Origin: Bog-756 sp963737625 | Lineage (GTDB): Bacteria; Actinomycetota; Acidimicrobiia; Acidimicrobiales; RAAP-2 | Length of the DNA: 64,000 bases | Assembly: GCA_963737625.1 (NCBI GenBank) | Contig: CAVTTK010000003.1 | Span: 62,001-126,000 of the forward strand | Direction: 5' to 3' | Part shown: positions 1-7,978 of the stretch, one piece after another | Numbering within the stretch: the first letter of the stretch is position 1 | Layout: the number at the start of each line of letters is the position of its first letter | Notes under the pieces: model-generated | Told to the model about the DNA's origin: nothing | Database searches by the model: none | Seen by the model: only the letters and a program-made list of their open reading frames with translations | Position numbers and translations under genes: made by a program

Positions 1-280
1 TGTGGATCTTGCTGAGATTCCCCAGGCCGTCGACGCCGGGTCGGGTGCCGAAGTAGTTGTCGAACGAGTGCCCGCTCTGGACCACGACGATCACGTGCTT
101 GATCGGATCGGTGCTCGCGCCCACGCTGGCGGGCACCAGAGGGTTGGTGGAGATGGAGGGCTGGGCGGCGCCGGCCGGCGCCGCGCCGGTGGTGAGCGCC
201 ATCGTCGGTACGATCGCCATGGCCAGACCGGCGGTCACCGCCGCACCGATCCCGAGTCGGCGGCGGAGGGGGGACCTCAC
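1..280 (-). CDS. Secreted phosphoesterase (phospholipase C/acid phosphatase-like, PF04185 type), N-terminal part only
   Basis: Only the first 93 codons are in the window; the rest lies beyond the left edge. The GTG start overlaps the stop of the upstream glycosyltransferase by four bases (GTGA), so the two are translationally coupled. Residues 1-39 form a signal peptide with an arginine-rich n-region, a long hydrophobic core and an Ala-rich cleavage region. Residues 60-84 carry the opening block of the phosphoesterase family (IKHVIVVVQ, then HSFDNYFGTRPGVDG). Family members hydrolyse phosphodiesters or phosphomonoesters outside the membrane. Odd point: the usual QENR/H-S-F-D reads Q68-S69-G70-H71-S72-F73-D74, so the Glu-Asn pair that binds metal in characterised members is replaced. 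Family assignment is firm; activity is uncertain. Confidence 0.8.
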   Translation of the reverse strand, partial: MRSPLRRRLGIGAAVTAGLAMAIVPTMALTTGAAPAGAAQPSISTNPLVPASVGASTDPIKHVIVVVQSGHSFDNYFGTRPGVDGLGNLSKIH

Positions 281-1848
281 GGGTGCACCTCATAGAAGAT
301 GATGACCGGCTTGCCGCCCACCCGCACCGTGTGGATCGGGAAGCCGTGATACCGCTTGATCAGCACGTTCAGCCGATGGGCGGTCGACGGGGACCGGTAG
401 GCCGAGTAGGCGTCCCACACCAGATAGGTGAACTGGCCGCTGCGCACACTCTTGTCCGGGTTGTAGATAGGCGAGTAGGCCGGATTGCGGTGGAGGGGGT
501 TGGTGCTCACCGACAGCCCTTGGACCGGACGGTGACCGTAGAACTCGAGGATGTTGGCCAGACTGGGTCCGATGGTCATGAGCTCGGTGCCCGGCACCAG
601 GTTGGCCCCGACCCACTTGCCCGCCTCACGTCCGCCGGGCACCCCACCCTGGCCGGCCAGCGCCGAGGCGCTCACCGAGGGGAAGATGACCGACCACACG
701 CCGGGCAGGAGGGAGACGAGCACCACGACGATCACCGCCGGTCTGATGATCGACTTGGTGTACCGGTCCCACCGGGCCGGGAGATGCCACGTGGTCAGCG
801 CCCGGGCGGCCAGGAGGGCGATGGGCGGGGCAATGGGCAGCAGGTACTGGTACCCCTTCAAGGGGTAGATCTCCAAGATGATGAAGGGCACCAAGATCCA
901 CAGGACGAGCAGAAGTTCACGCCACGACCGGTTGATCCGGAAGATCAGGGCAGAGAGTGCGGCGGCGACCACCAGCCAGCCGATAGCCGACGGGATGACC
1001 GTCACGTAGAACGTCCCGGCGTGGTTCGAGGTGCGGGCCAACTGCCACGCCAGGTAGCTCTGTCCCGTCGAGCTGCGGCCGGCCAGCTTGATGGCCAGGG
1101 GGAAGACGAGGATCACCGCGACCAGCACCCCGAGACTCAGGGTCACCGCCCGTCCCGGGCGCCGCACCTCGGTGCTGATGAGGAGGAAGATGACCACGCT
1201 GCCCGCCAGAACGATGCTCGTCTCCTTGGTCAGCACCCCGAGACCCAGCGTCGCCGCCGAAGCGGCCAGCCATTCGAACCGGTCGGTGCGGACGAAGCGG
1301 GCCAACATCCAAAAGGACAGGGTGATCCACAGGCAGGCGGGACCGTCGAGCAGCAACTGCCGGGTCACCACCAGGTGGTACGGCATCAGGGCCAGGATGA
1401 GGGCTCCGAGGATCCCGGTCTTCGGGCCGTAGAGCTCCTTGCCCAAGAGATAGATGGCGAAGAGGGTGGCCACTCCGAAGAAGGCCACCACCACCCGGCC
1501 CCGCAGGTCCGGCGTCCCCGAGCGGAACAGGGGAGACAGCAGGGTGGGCAGCAACAGCGGGTGGGCCCGGAAGACGGGGAACTGATTGACGAACAGCGGG
1601 TTCCCGGCGATGGACGCCGACTGTCCGGCATAGACCGCTTCGTCGCTGTTGAATCCGAAGGCGTTGAGGTTGATCAGACGGACCGCCAGACCGAGGGCCA
1701 GGGTGAGGCCCAGCCACACCTGGGTGGGCAGCGGCCAGAAGCGGTGCCGGGGCGAGACCTTGCCCGGGGCGTCAGGGCGTGGCTCACCCATAGACGGTGA
1801 TTCTCCGCGCGTCAGCATCCCGGCAGGATCGTCGCTAAGCAGTGTCAC
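277..1848 (-). CDS. Polytopic glycosyltransferase, GT39/ArnT-like (PMT_2 type)
   Basis: A 523-residue integral membrane protein with roughly ten or more hydrophobic segments. After a basic 40-residue N-terminus, the first membrane segment (about 45-60) is followed by FNSDEAVYAG, with the Asp69-Glu70 pair typical of the first extracytoplasmic loop of GT-C enzymes that use polyprenyl-phosphate sugars. The C-terminal third is a soluble extracytoplasmic domain. The start is GTG at 1848 with an AAGGG ribosome site five bases upstream. It lies 32 bases downstream of the GT2 fusion gene and overlaps the phosphoesterase, so the three look like one operon. The GT2 partner probably makes the lipid-linked sugar donor that this enzyme transfers; that link is inferred from context and the acceptor is unknown. 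Confidence 0.82.
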   Translation of the reverse strand: MTLLSDDPAGMLTRGESPSMGEPRPDAPGKVSPRHRFWPLPTQVWLGLTLALGLAVRLINLNAFGFNSDEAVYAGQSASIAGNPLFVNQFPVFRAHPLLLPTLLSPLFRSGTPDLRGRVVVAFFGVATLFAIYLLGKELYGPKTGILGALILALMPYHLVVTRQLLLDGPACLWITLSFWMLARFVRTDRFEWLAASAATLGLGVLTKETSIVLAGSVVIFLLISTEVRRPGRAVTLSLGVLVAVILVFPLAIKLAGRSSTGQSYLAWQLARTSNHAGTFYVTVIPSAIGWLVVAAALSALIFRINRSWRELLLVLWILVPFIILEIYPLKGYQYLLPIAPPIALLAARALTTWHLPARWDRYTKSIIRPAVIVVVLVSLLPGVWSVIFPSVSASALAGQGGVPGGREAGKWVGANLVPGTELMTIGPSLANILEFYGHRPVQGLSVSTNPLHRNPAYSPIYNPDKSVRSGQFTYLVWDAYSAYRSPSTAHRLNVLIKRYHGFPIHTVRVGGKPVIIFYEVHP

Positions 1849-1880
1849 TGAGGCCCTTGCGGGAGGACGAACAGCTCGTG

Positions 1881-4280
1881 TCAGGCTTCAGAGCCGGACA
1901 GGGGATCTCCCTCTGGAACGTTCTTTTCGATGGCAAAGTACTCATGTCCACTCGTCGCAGCGTCGTTGATCCCGTGATAGGTGCCATCACCGGCGGAGGG
2001 CGCCGTTGCCGGAGCCGTGGCCAGGGCCGCGGCGATCTGGTCGGCCCAGGTGAAGTCGTCAGATCCGAGCCGGTGGATCTGCACGCTCTCCATGGCGCTG
2101 ACCAGAATAAGCCGTTCCCGCTCGCGAAGCTCGTCGTAGCTGAGCCCTCCCACCGACAGGGCCTCGGCCAGGTAGCGGTAGGGCGGGAAGCCGTAGGCAT
2201 CCTCGGTGTTGGCCAGGAGTTCCACAATGGCCTGGGACTGCGACACCGAGCTGTAGTGGGGAATCCCCCGCTCGATGATGTACAGCTGGTCGATGGTGGT
2301 CGTGGATCCCAACTCACACGGCACCAGGCGCTGGACGTGGTACTTCGGTGGCGGGATGATCCGCTGTGTCCATCCGTTGATGGTCATGATGGGCACATTG
2401 TGATCGGCCAGCTTCATGGCGAACCCACGGCCCTCCTTGGAGTGGAGGCGGCTCTGCACCCGCAACCACGCCCACTCGCGTCGGGTGAGATCGCCGGCGT
2501 TGATGGCCCGCAGCGTGTGCTGGCTGATGGTCAGAGGCTTCGGGAAGCTCCTGGCCACTCCGGCGCTGTCGATGATGGTCATGTCATCGGACAGGAAGTT
2601 GCCTTCGCTCATCCGTAGGAGCTTGAGGACGGTCCCGGTCTTGCCGGTGTCGGTGCGGGCCGAGAGCACGAGCCCCCTACCCCCGACATCCATACAGGCC
2701 GCATGGAGCAGCATGTAGCCCCGGTCGACGAACACGAACCGCAGCAGCGCCTCCACGACGTTGGTGTAGAGGACGTGGGGGCTGCGGGCCAGCGCTTTGG
2801 ACGAGGTCACCAGGATCTGCGGCCCGAAGTGGATGGCGAAGTTGGCCGATGCCGCACCGAGTTGCTCCTCCCAACGGACCGTCTTCCCGTCAGCAGAGCG
2901 CACCATCCGGGTACGACCCCTCGGGCGGCCCACTTTGCCCACCCGGATGGCCACGTCCGGACCGGCGCCGTCTCCGACGCGGTTGGGTGTGAGGAAATAG
3001 GCCAGTTCGGGGAGAACGACATCGCTGCCGATGGTCACGATCCCGTGCAGATCGTAGAAGTACCGGAATGGCGTCCCGAGAGCCCGCTCGAGGCTCTTCA
3101 GCTCGGGTCGAGACTCCTCCACCGCCAACTGGATCGGACCGACCTTGGTGGGCGCAGTTTCGGCTTGGGCCATGTTCTTCTCTCCTTCGTAGATAAAGCG
3201 ATCGCTGATGCCGAAGCGGATGAGGAACACCGCCAACAGGGTGACCACGTTGGCCACGGTCTTCGGCGTGTGCAGTACTTCCACCATGAAGGCCAGCAAG
3301 GGCAGCCGAGCCAGCATCACGGTGTTGTTGAGCAGACAGAACCGCCAATAGCGGCTCCACAGCCCCATGGACTTCCGACCGGAGAACACGAAGAGCTCCA
3401 TGCCCACGAAGTTCCAGGTGGTCGAGATCTGCGTCGAACAGACGGCGGCCAGGAGATACGGCAGATGTCCGTACTTGATCAGCAGCCAGAAGGCGATGGT
3501 GTTGACGACCAGACCGGTGGCTCCGACGGCGGCGAATCCCGCCGCCCGCTGCTGGCGCGCCGTGAGGAGGGTGCCCATCCGCAGCCGGGTCAGGTGGGTG
3601 GCGAAACGCAGGCCCTCGCGGAAACTGGCCTTGCTCTCTCCGGAGTAGCGGGGGGCGAAGCTGAAGCCGACCTCGGACACTCGCAACTGACACCGGGCCA
3701 CCGCCTCGAGGAGGATCTTGAACCCGACCGGCCGGAGGGCGTCGATGTCCACGGCCGACATCCGGAGGGCGAAGAACCCGCTCATCGGGTCCGATACCTC
3801 CTGGAGCCGACGGGGAAACACCGACTTGGCCAGCTTGGTGGCGGCGTGGGACACACCCTCACGCGAACGGTTGGCCAGCCCGGCGGCCTCGCCGTTGTCG
3901 CGGTAGCGGCTGGCCACCACAAGATCGGCCTCATCGCGGTCGATGGGCCCGACCAGCTCGGGGATGGTCTCGGGCGGGTGCTGCAGGTCACCGTCCATCA
4001 CGACCGCGACACGGCCTTCGGCTAGCCGGAGCCCGGCCACCACGGCACCGCCGAGACCGCCGCTCCTCTCGCCCGGCTGCCGATGGAGCACCAGGACGGG
4101 CATCGGGGCCGTCTGAGCCAGATCGGCGATGACGGCAGCCGTGTCGTCATCGCTGTCGTCGACGAATATCACCTGCGACTCTCCGATCGGCAGCGCCGCC
4201 GCTAGCCGGAAAATCAGAGGCTCGATATTCTCGCGCTCGTTTCGTGTGGGAATCACCACACTGATGTCTATGGAATGCAC
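1881..4280 (-). CDS. GT2 polyprenyl-phosphate glycosyltransferase - GtrA membrane domain - HPrK-like P-loop kinase fusion
   Basis: Three modules in 799 residues. Residues 5-235 are a DPM1-like GT2 domain (VVIPTRNE, VDDSDDDT, and the DxD site MDGDLQHPPE at 95-104). Residues about 245-368 are a GtrA domain with four membrane helices, ending RFGISDRFIYE. Residues 370-799 resemble HPr kinase-like proteins: LHAAC at 526-530, a P-loop-like SARTDTGKT at 540-548 (Ala in place of the first Gly) and LSDD at 563-566. GT2-GtrA pairs make and translocate polyprenyl-phosphate sugars; the kinase-like module is unexpected here. The start is GTG at 4280 behind GAGGGG. An in-frame ATG at 3173 (residue 370), with GGAG eight bases upstream, lies exactly at the GtrA/kinase junction and could yield a separate product. 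First gene of the operon. Confidence 0.8.
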   Translation of the reverse strand: MHSIDISVVIPTRNERENIEPLIFRLAAALPIGESQVIFVDDSDDDTAAVIADLAQTAPMPVLVLHRQPGERSGGLGGAVVAGLRLAEGRVAVVMDGDLQHPPETIPELVGPIDRDEADLVVASRYRDNGEAAGLANRSREGVSHAATKLAKSVFPRRLQEVSDPMSGFFALRMSAVDIDALRPVGFKILLEAVARCQLRVSEVGFSFAPRYSGESKASFREGLRFATHLTRLRMGTLLTARQQRAAGFAAVGATGLVVNTIAFWLLIKYGHLPYLLAAVCSTQISTTWNFVGMELFVFSGRKSMGLWSRYWRFCLLNNTVMLARLPLLAFMVEVLHTPKTVANVVTLLAVFLIRFGISDRFIYEGEKNMAQAETAPTKVGPIQLAVEESRPELKSLERALGTPFRYFYDLHGIVTIGSDVVLPELAYFLTPNRVGDGAGPDVAIRVGKVGRPRGRTRMVRSADGKTVRWEEQLGAASANFAIHFGPQILVTSSKALARSPHVLYTNVVEALLRFVFVDRGYMLLHAACMDVGGRGLVLSARTDTGKTGTVLKLLRMSEGNFLSDDMTIIDSAGVARSFPKPLTISQHTLRAINAGDLTRREWAWLRVQSRLHSKEGRGFAMKLADHNVPIMTINGWTQRIIPPPKYHVQRLVPCELGSTTTIDQLYIIERGIPHYSSVSQSQAIVELLANTEDAYGFPPYRYLAEALSVGGLSYDELRERERLILVSAMESVQIHRLGSDDFTWADQIAAALATAPATAPSAGDGTYHGINDAATSGHEYFAIEKNVPEGDPLSGSEA

Positions 4281-4330
4281 CTTAGCCCCTCGATAACTGC
4301 AAGACGTCCGACACCGACTGGCATGTTGGT

Positions 4331-4360
4331 CTTATAGTTAGTGCCTATACGACTGCACAA
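4331..4360 (-). promoter_or_regulatory. Likely sigma-70-type promoter of the glycosyltransferase operon
   Basis: On the minus strand a -35-like TTGTGC (4360-4355) and a -10-like TATAAG (4336-4331) are separated by 18 bases. They lie in a locally AT-rich patch about 50 bases upstream of the GTG start at 4280. Assigned by eye from consensus and position only. Confidence 0.4.
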
Positions 4361-4833
4361 TAGATACCCGCCATTTGCATCTATTTGCCTTAAATGAATC
4401 TCACCACCCACGACTGACTCGAGCGTCGTTTCCGGGGAAACCCGGGACTCATACTGCCACAACGCGACGGTTCCGCCCGTGATGCGACACTGCGCCTGAC
4501 TCCGCCTTGTCCGGCTCGCAGGAGCCCCCCGACCCCGACCGGTCGGCCCACTCGACAGCAGGCAGCGAGAGGACGGGGCCCCGACGCCCCGGTCTTCAGT
4601 CATTTTGCTGCTAGCGCCGAGCCTGTGCCTTCCCTGCATCACAGGTCACCGTAACGGCGCTCTCGCTGGTAAACAAGTGGAAAACGTCAAGTTATCCCTT
4701 GGTTAACACTGATCGGACGGAATGCGCTTGGCCCACCACCACAAGTGGTGAAACGGGCCTTCGAACACCCCGATTCGTGCCCCGGAGCGACGTTCGGCAG
4801 TCAACAGATACCGTTGCCGAAGCGGGCGGCGCC
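4361..4833. other. Intergenic stretch without a recognisable gene
   Basis: About 470 bases separate the glycosyltransferase operon promoter from the possible zinc-ribbon gene. Base composition is less GC-rich than the surroundings at both ends (around 4361-4400 and 4670-4710). Open frames here give arginine- and serine-rich translations with no recognisable motif, so I call no gene. Confidence 0.5.
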
Positions 4834-5064
4834 TCAATCCAGGTTCGGTCCGGTCACCGGCCTGGTCTTGTCGCGAGGAGTCCGCCGACGATCGGGTTGG
4901 GAGGTGGCGGCTTCCTCGACAATGAGGCCACAACGACGACACTCCCACCGACGGGCCGGCGGATAGGCCAGGGACCACCAGTCATGGGAACCGTAGCGGC
5001 AGACCAGGCGTTCGAACCACCGGGACACAGCGGAAATCGTACCGCCGCCCTTCGGGGATTCCAT
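4834..5064 (-). CDS. Possible small zinc-ribbon-like protein (76 aa)
   Basis: From the ATG at 5064 this gives 76 residues with a pattern typical of small actinobacterial proteins of unknown function: CRYGSHDW near residue 22, then WECRRCG about 20 residues later, which could form a Cys/His metal site. The tail is basic and low-complexity. No convincing ribosome site precedes 5064; a start at 5127 would add 21 residues but is no better supported. It stands alone between unrelated genes. The function is not known, and the call rests on the Cys/His pattern only. Confidence 0.4.
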   Translation of the reverse strand: MESPKGGGTISAVSRWFERLVCRYGSHDWWSLAYPPARRWECRRCGLIVEEAATSQPDRRRTPRDKTRPVTGPNLD

Positions 5065-5532
5065 GGCGGGCCACGTTATCGGGTGCTTCTTGTCATCTCG
5101 CGGATTGGGGCCCCTGTCCATTAACATTTATTCGTCCATTTCCTTTGTCGTCGGGACGCACGGATCCCAGCGTGTCGCCGCCGCAGTGCAGGCCGGTACG
5201 ATCGCTATCGCATGGGCCCAGGGCATTCCGCCCCGGCCCCGATCGGTCGTCTGGCCCACCCTGGGTCCGACAGTGCGGTGAGCAGGAGAGGCGATTCCCA
5301 TGATGAACGAGGCCTCTGACAGCTTCATGACGAACGGCACCGGCCAGACCTGCTTCCCTGAGTGGCTTCTCGCCCCGATGGGCCTGTCCCCTCAGGTAAT
5401 TCTTCGGCATCCGGATGTGACGCCTTGAGGGCATCGACGGCCTCCGGGTACCGTCCGAGCCGGGCGCTGGAGCTCCGGGCTGGCCGGGCGCAGACGGACC
5501 GTAGATGCAGCTCAGCGTGGTGAACGAGGCTG
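5065..5532. other. Intergenic stretch, apart from one weak small ORF
   Basis: No recognisable protein, RNA or repeat. The only item of note is the 42-codon frame at 5300-5428 listed separately. Other frames here translate to low-complexity sequence. Confidence 0.4.
5300..5428 (+). CDS. Possible 42-residue small protein of unknown function
   Basis: ATG at 5300 (or 5303) is preceded by AGGAGAGG at 5283-5290, nine bases upstream. The product begins MMNEASDSFMTNG and ends RHPDVTP, with one cysteine and no membrane segment. It resembles nothing I recognise. The ribosome site is the main support, and a chance frame in GC-rich sequence is quite possible. Confidence 0.2.
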   Translation: MMNEASDSFMTNGTGQTCFPEWLLAPMGLSPQVILRHPDVTP

Positions 5533-6216
5533 ATGCGGCCACCAGTCGGGGCCATGGCATCTGAACCCCGGGGAGCGCTCCCCACGGATCGGCCGGTCGT
5601 GGCTTTCGACTTCGACGGGACCATCACGACCAAGGACACGCTGCGCCTGTTCCTGACCCGAATCCGAGGGCCGAAGGAGTTGGCCACCACCTTCGCCCGG
5701 CACGCTCCTCAGCTGGGTATGGCGCTGCGGGGCGGCGCGGCGCGGGACCGGGCCAAGGAGCTCGTCTGCATGGACGTACTCGGTGGCCTGCACCACGAGC
5801 GCGTCCAGGCCGCGGCTGCGGACACGGCAGAGGCCGTCCGCCGCCGCCTGATCCGCCCGGACGCCGCAGCCCGGATCAGGTGGCACCAGGCCAGGGGGCA
5901 CCGGATCATCGTGGTGAGTGCCTCGTTCGAGGCCTACGTAGCCCCGGTGGCGGCGTCCCTGGGCATCGACGAGGTCATCGCCACCCGGTGGCAGGTCGAC
6001 CCGGAGACCGGTGTGCTCACCGGGCGGCTGGATGGCCTCAACGTCCGCAGCCAGGCCAAGGTCTCCCTCCTGGAAGATCTTCTCGGTGGCCGGTGCGATC
6101 TGGCCTACGCCTACGGAAACAGCGGCGGGGACACGGCCATGCTGGCCCGGGCGGCATGCCCGGTCCGGGTCGGTCGCCGACCCATGCGGGCCCTCCCTGA
6201 CCCGGCGTCGGACTGA
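5533..6216 (+). CDS. HAD-superfamily phosphatase, SerB-like (subfamily IB)
   Basis: A 227-residue soluble HAD hydrolase. The nucleophile loop is FDFDGTIT with Asp25 and Asp27. Motif II is the VVSAS around residue 130, and motif III/IV is the YAYGNSGGDTAML stretch near the C-terminus, where the two acidic residues hold Mg2+. The alpha-helical cap lies between motifs I and II, as in SerB-like enzymes that dephosphorylate small phosphomonoesters. Subfamily IB includes both phosphoserine phosphatase-like and lipid- or sugar-phosphate phosphatases, so the substrate is open. The first ATG (5533) has a GAGG very close upstream; the ATG at 5554 is an alternative. It reads alone, followed by tRNA-Ser. 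Confidence 0.82.
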   Translation: MRPPVGAMASEPRGALPTDRPVVAFDFDGTITTKDTLRLFLTRIRGPKELATTFARHAPQLGMALRGGAARDRAKELVCMDVLGGLHHERVQAAAADTAEAVRRRLIRPDAAARIRWHQARGHRIIVVSASFEAYVAPVAASLGIDEVIATRWQVDPETGVLTGRLDGLNVRSQAKVSLLEDLLGGRCDLAYAYGNSGGDTAMLARAACPVRVGRRPMRALPDPASD

Positions 6217-6314
6217 CCTCACCCCTGAACTGGGCTCGGCCGCCACGTTTCGGGACACCGCCACGAAGCGGACCGGGTGAGGAGGGCACTGACGGCGCGG
6301 CTAGCCTCGCGGGC

Positions 6315-6399
6315 GGAGGGATGCGAGAGCGGACGAATCGGACGGTCTCGAAAACCGTTGTGTCGCAAGGCACCGTGGGTTCGAATCCCACTCCCTCCG
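6315..6399 (+). tRNA. tRNA-Ser (anticodon CGA)
   Basis: The acceptor stem GGAGGGA (6315-6321) pairs with TCCCTCC (6392-6398), and the discriminator is G6399. The anticodon stem ACGGT/ACCGT encloses the loop CTCGAAA, giving CGA. A long variable arm (GTGTC/GGCAC around GCAA) confirms a class II serine tRNA. The T arm is regular (GTGGG, TTCGAAT, CCCAC). CCA is not encoded. Confidence 0.95.
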
Positions 6400-6413
6400 C
6401 AGGTCGGGATCGG

Positions 6414-6446
6414 TCCCCGGCAGGGCCATCGAGTCCCTGCCGGGGA
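6414..6446 (+). terminator. Strong hairpin terminator after tRNA-Ser
   Basis: A perfect 12-bp stem (TCCCCGGCAGGG with CCCTGCCGGGGA) surrounds a nine-base loop and begins 15 bases after the tRNA. There is no T tract, as is usual for terminator-like hairpins in GC-rich actinobacteria. Confidence 0.6.
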
Positions 6447-6518
6447 TCGTCCCTCAGCGGAGTGGCGCGGGCGGTCCGGGGGACGGGAGCCCCCTACAGT
6501 GGGGATCCGAGGTAGTCG

Positions 6519-6953
6519 ATGCCCAAACCAACGACCTGCGACAATTCCATGTGCTCGTGCGATCCCTGCACCTGCGAGGCCTGCACGTGCGGTGCGGCCC
6601 GGTTGGGGGAACTCGAACGGCGGGTGATGGCCATCCTCTGGGAACACGGTCCCGGAGAGTCGACGGGTCGGGACGTGGCCGGCGCCCTTCCCGAACACGC
6701 GTACACCACCGTGGCCACGGTCCTCGACCGCTTGGTGCACAAGGGCCTGGTTCGCCGGAGAATGGACGGGAGGACGATCCGCTTCGCCACCGTAGGCAGT
6801 CAGGGTGCCTACGTCGCCGCGCTCATGCACGAGGCGCTGTCCTATGGCCAGGACCCCGGATCGGCCCTGGTCCACTTTGCCGGAAGCCTGTCACGGGAGC
6901 AGGCCGCCGTGCTCCGCTCCTCGCTCGACCACGAGACGGACGCCAATCGGTAG
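6519..6953 (+). CDS. BlaI/MecI/CopY-family repressor with cysteine-rich N-terminal extension
   Basis: 144 residues. Residues 26-100 form the winged helix of the penicillinase-repressor family (LGELERRVMAILWEHGPG, then TTVATVLDRLVHKGLVRR), followed by a C-terminal dimerisation segment. In front sits a 25-residue head with seven cysteines (7, 12, 14, 17, 19, 22 and 24), mostly CxC and CxxC spaced like a metallothionein. In CopY a cysteine hook binds Cu(I)/Zn(II) at the C-terminus; here an equivalent cluster would be N-terminal, which suggests metal sensing (inference). The ATG has GAGG six bases upstream. No BlaR-type protease or metal pump is adjacent, so the target genes are not apparent. It converges on the EAL gene 12 bases away. 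Confidence 0.82.
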   Translation: MPKPTTCDNSMCSCDPCTCEACTCGAARLGELERRVMAILWEHGPGESTGRDVAGALPEHAYTTVATVLDRLVHKGLVRRRMDGRTIRFATVGSQGAYVAALMHEALSYGQDPGSALVHFAGSLSREQAAVLRSSLDHETDANR

Positions 6954-6964
6954 ACCGTCGAGGG

Positions 6965-7798
6965 CTACGGCAGCGGGGGCAGCGTCAGGGCGAAGCAGGG
7001 GTGGGGATCCATGTTGGCCAGGTCGCAGGCCTCCTGAGCCGTCAACGGCACGGAGAAGAAGTAGCCCTGCGCCGTCTCGGCGCCGAGCTCCCGCAGGATG
7101 GCCACCTGCTCCCCGGTCTCAACAGCCTCGGCCACGGTGCAGAAGCCCAGTGACCGGCTCAGCGTCACGATGGACTTGACCACGGCCCGGCTCTGGCCGT
7201 CAGGGTTGGTCAGCCCGGCGATGAGGCCGGCATCGATCTTGACCGTGTTCACCACGGCCTCTCGAAGGTTCTCCAACACAGAAAAGTCCGATCCGACGTC
7301 GTCCACCGTGAGCTGAATACCCAGTCGGGTCATCACGTGCAGGTCCTCGGCCGCGGCGTCGTCGGCCACCGAGACTTCGGTCACCTCCACGGTCAGCCGA
7401 TCCGGGTTGAGTCCCGACCGCTCCAGGGCGGAAGCCGCCGCCACGGCGGCCGTCCCCCGTCGGAGCTGGAACACCGAGCAGTTCACCGCCAGCTGGAGGT
7501 CGGTGGGCCATCGGGAGGCCTGGGCGCAGGCTTCGCTCAACACCCACTCGTTCAGCTCGTTCATGTGCCCGTGGGCCTCGGCCCAGGGGATCAGCACGTC
7601 AGGAGGGATGTTGGCCCCCGTCGCATCGTGGCAGCGAAGCAGCGCCTCGAACCCGAGCAACCGCCCGGTGGCCAGGTCGACAGCGGGCTGGAAGGCCAGA
7701 CTCGGCGTGCCGCCCAGTCCCAGCTGGGGGACATCGATGCTCGACGATACGTCTGGAGGCGATCCCACCCGTACTTTCACCTTCGTGGCATCGACCAC
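6965..7798 (-). CDS. Stand-alone EAL-domain c-di-GMP phosphodiesterase
   Basis: 277 residues, almost all a single EAL domain, with no GGDEF, PAS or membrane part. The residues expected for activity are present: Glu51 of the EAL motif (GFEALLRC), Asn106, Glu138/Glu141, the Asp166-Asp167 pair (the usual DDFGTGYSS reads DDVGSDFS), Lys187 in KID, Glu224 in VAEAVE and Gln244 in AQGY. It should therefore linearise c-di-GMP to pGpG, although loop 6 is altered and dimer-dependent regulation may differ. The start is GTG at 7798. It faces away from the DUF2510 gene across a 180-base gap that may hold both promoters. Confidence 0.88.
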   Translation of the reverse strand: MVDATKVKVRVGSPPDVSSSIDVPQLGLGGTPSLAFQPAVDLATGRLLGFEALLRCHDATGANIPPDVLIPWAEAHGHMNELNEWVLSEACAQASRWPTDLQLAVNCSVFQLRRGTAAVAAASALERSGLNPDRLTVEVTEVSVADDAAAEDLHVMTRLGIQLTVDDVGSDFSVLENLREAVVNTVKIDAGLIAGLTNPDGQSRAVVKSIVTLSRSLGFCTVAEAVETGEQVAILRELGAETAQGYFFSVPLTAQEACDLANMDPHPCFALTLPPLP

Positions 7799-7978
7799 AT
7801 AGGCGCCCGACTTGAGCCTTCGCCGACGGGGACATCGAGAACCGGCCCGTCATGGCGCGACCCTCGCCCGTCGGGACCCTGGAGTCCCTGCCGCCGGGCG
7901 GGTCCGGTACATTGGGAGGTCACCAAAGGGCATGGTGAACCGCTCAAGGAAACGGGGAGAGGTGTCGAAACAGGTGGT

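Noticed and set aside
4268..4642. 124-codon frame on the minus strand in the gap after the glycosyltransferase operon
   Set aside because: No motif, Arg/Ser-rich, and it overlaps the likely promoter and start of the GT2 fusion gene.
7855..7915. Imperfect inverted repeats between the EAL and DUF2510 genes
   Set aside because: Pairing is broken by several mismatches and the position suits divergent promoters, so I do not call a terminator or operator.
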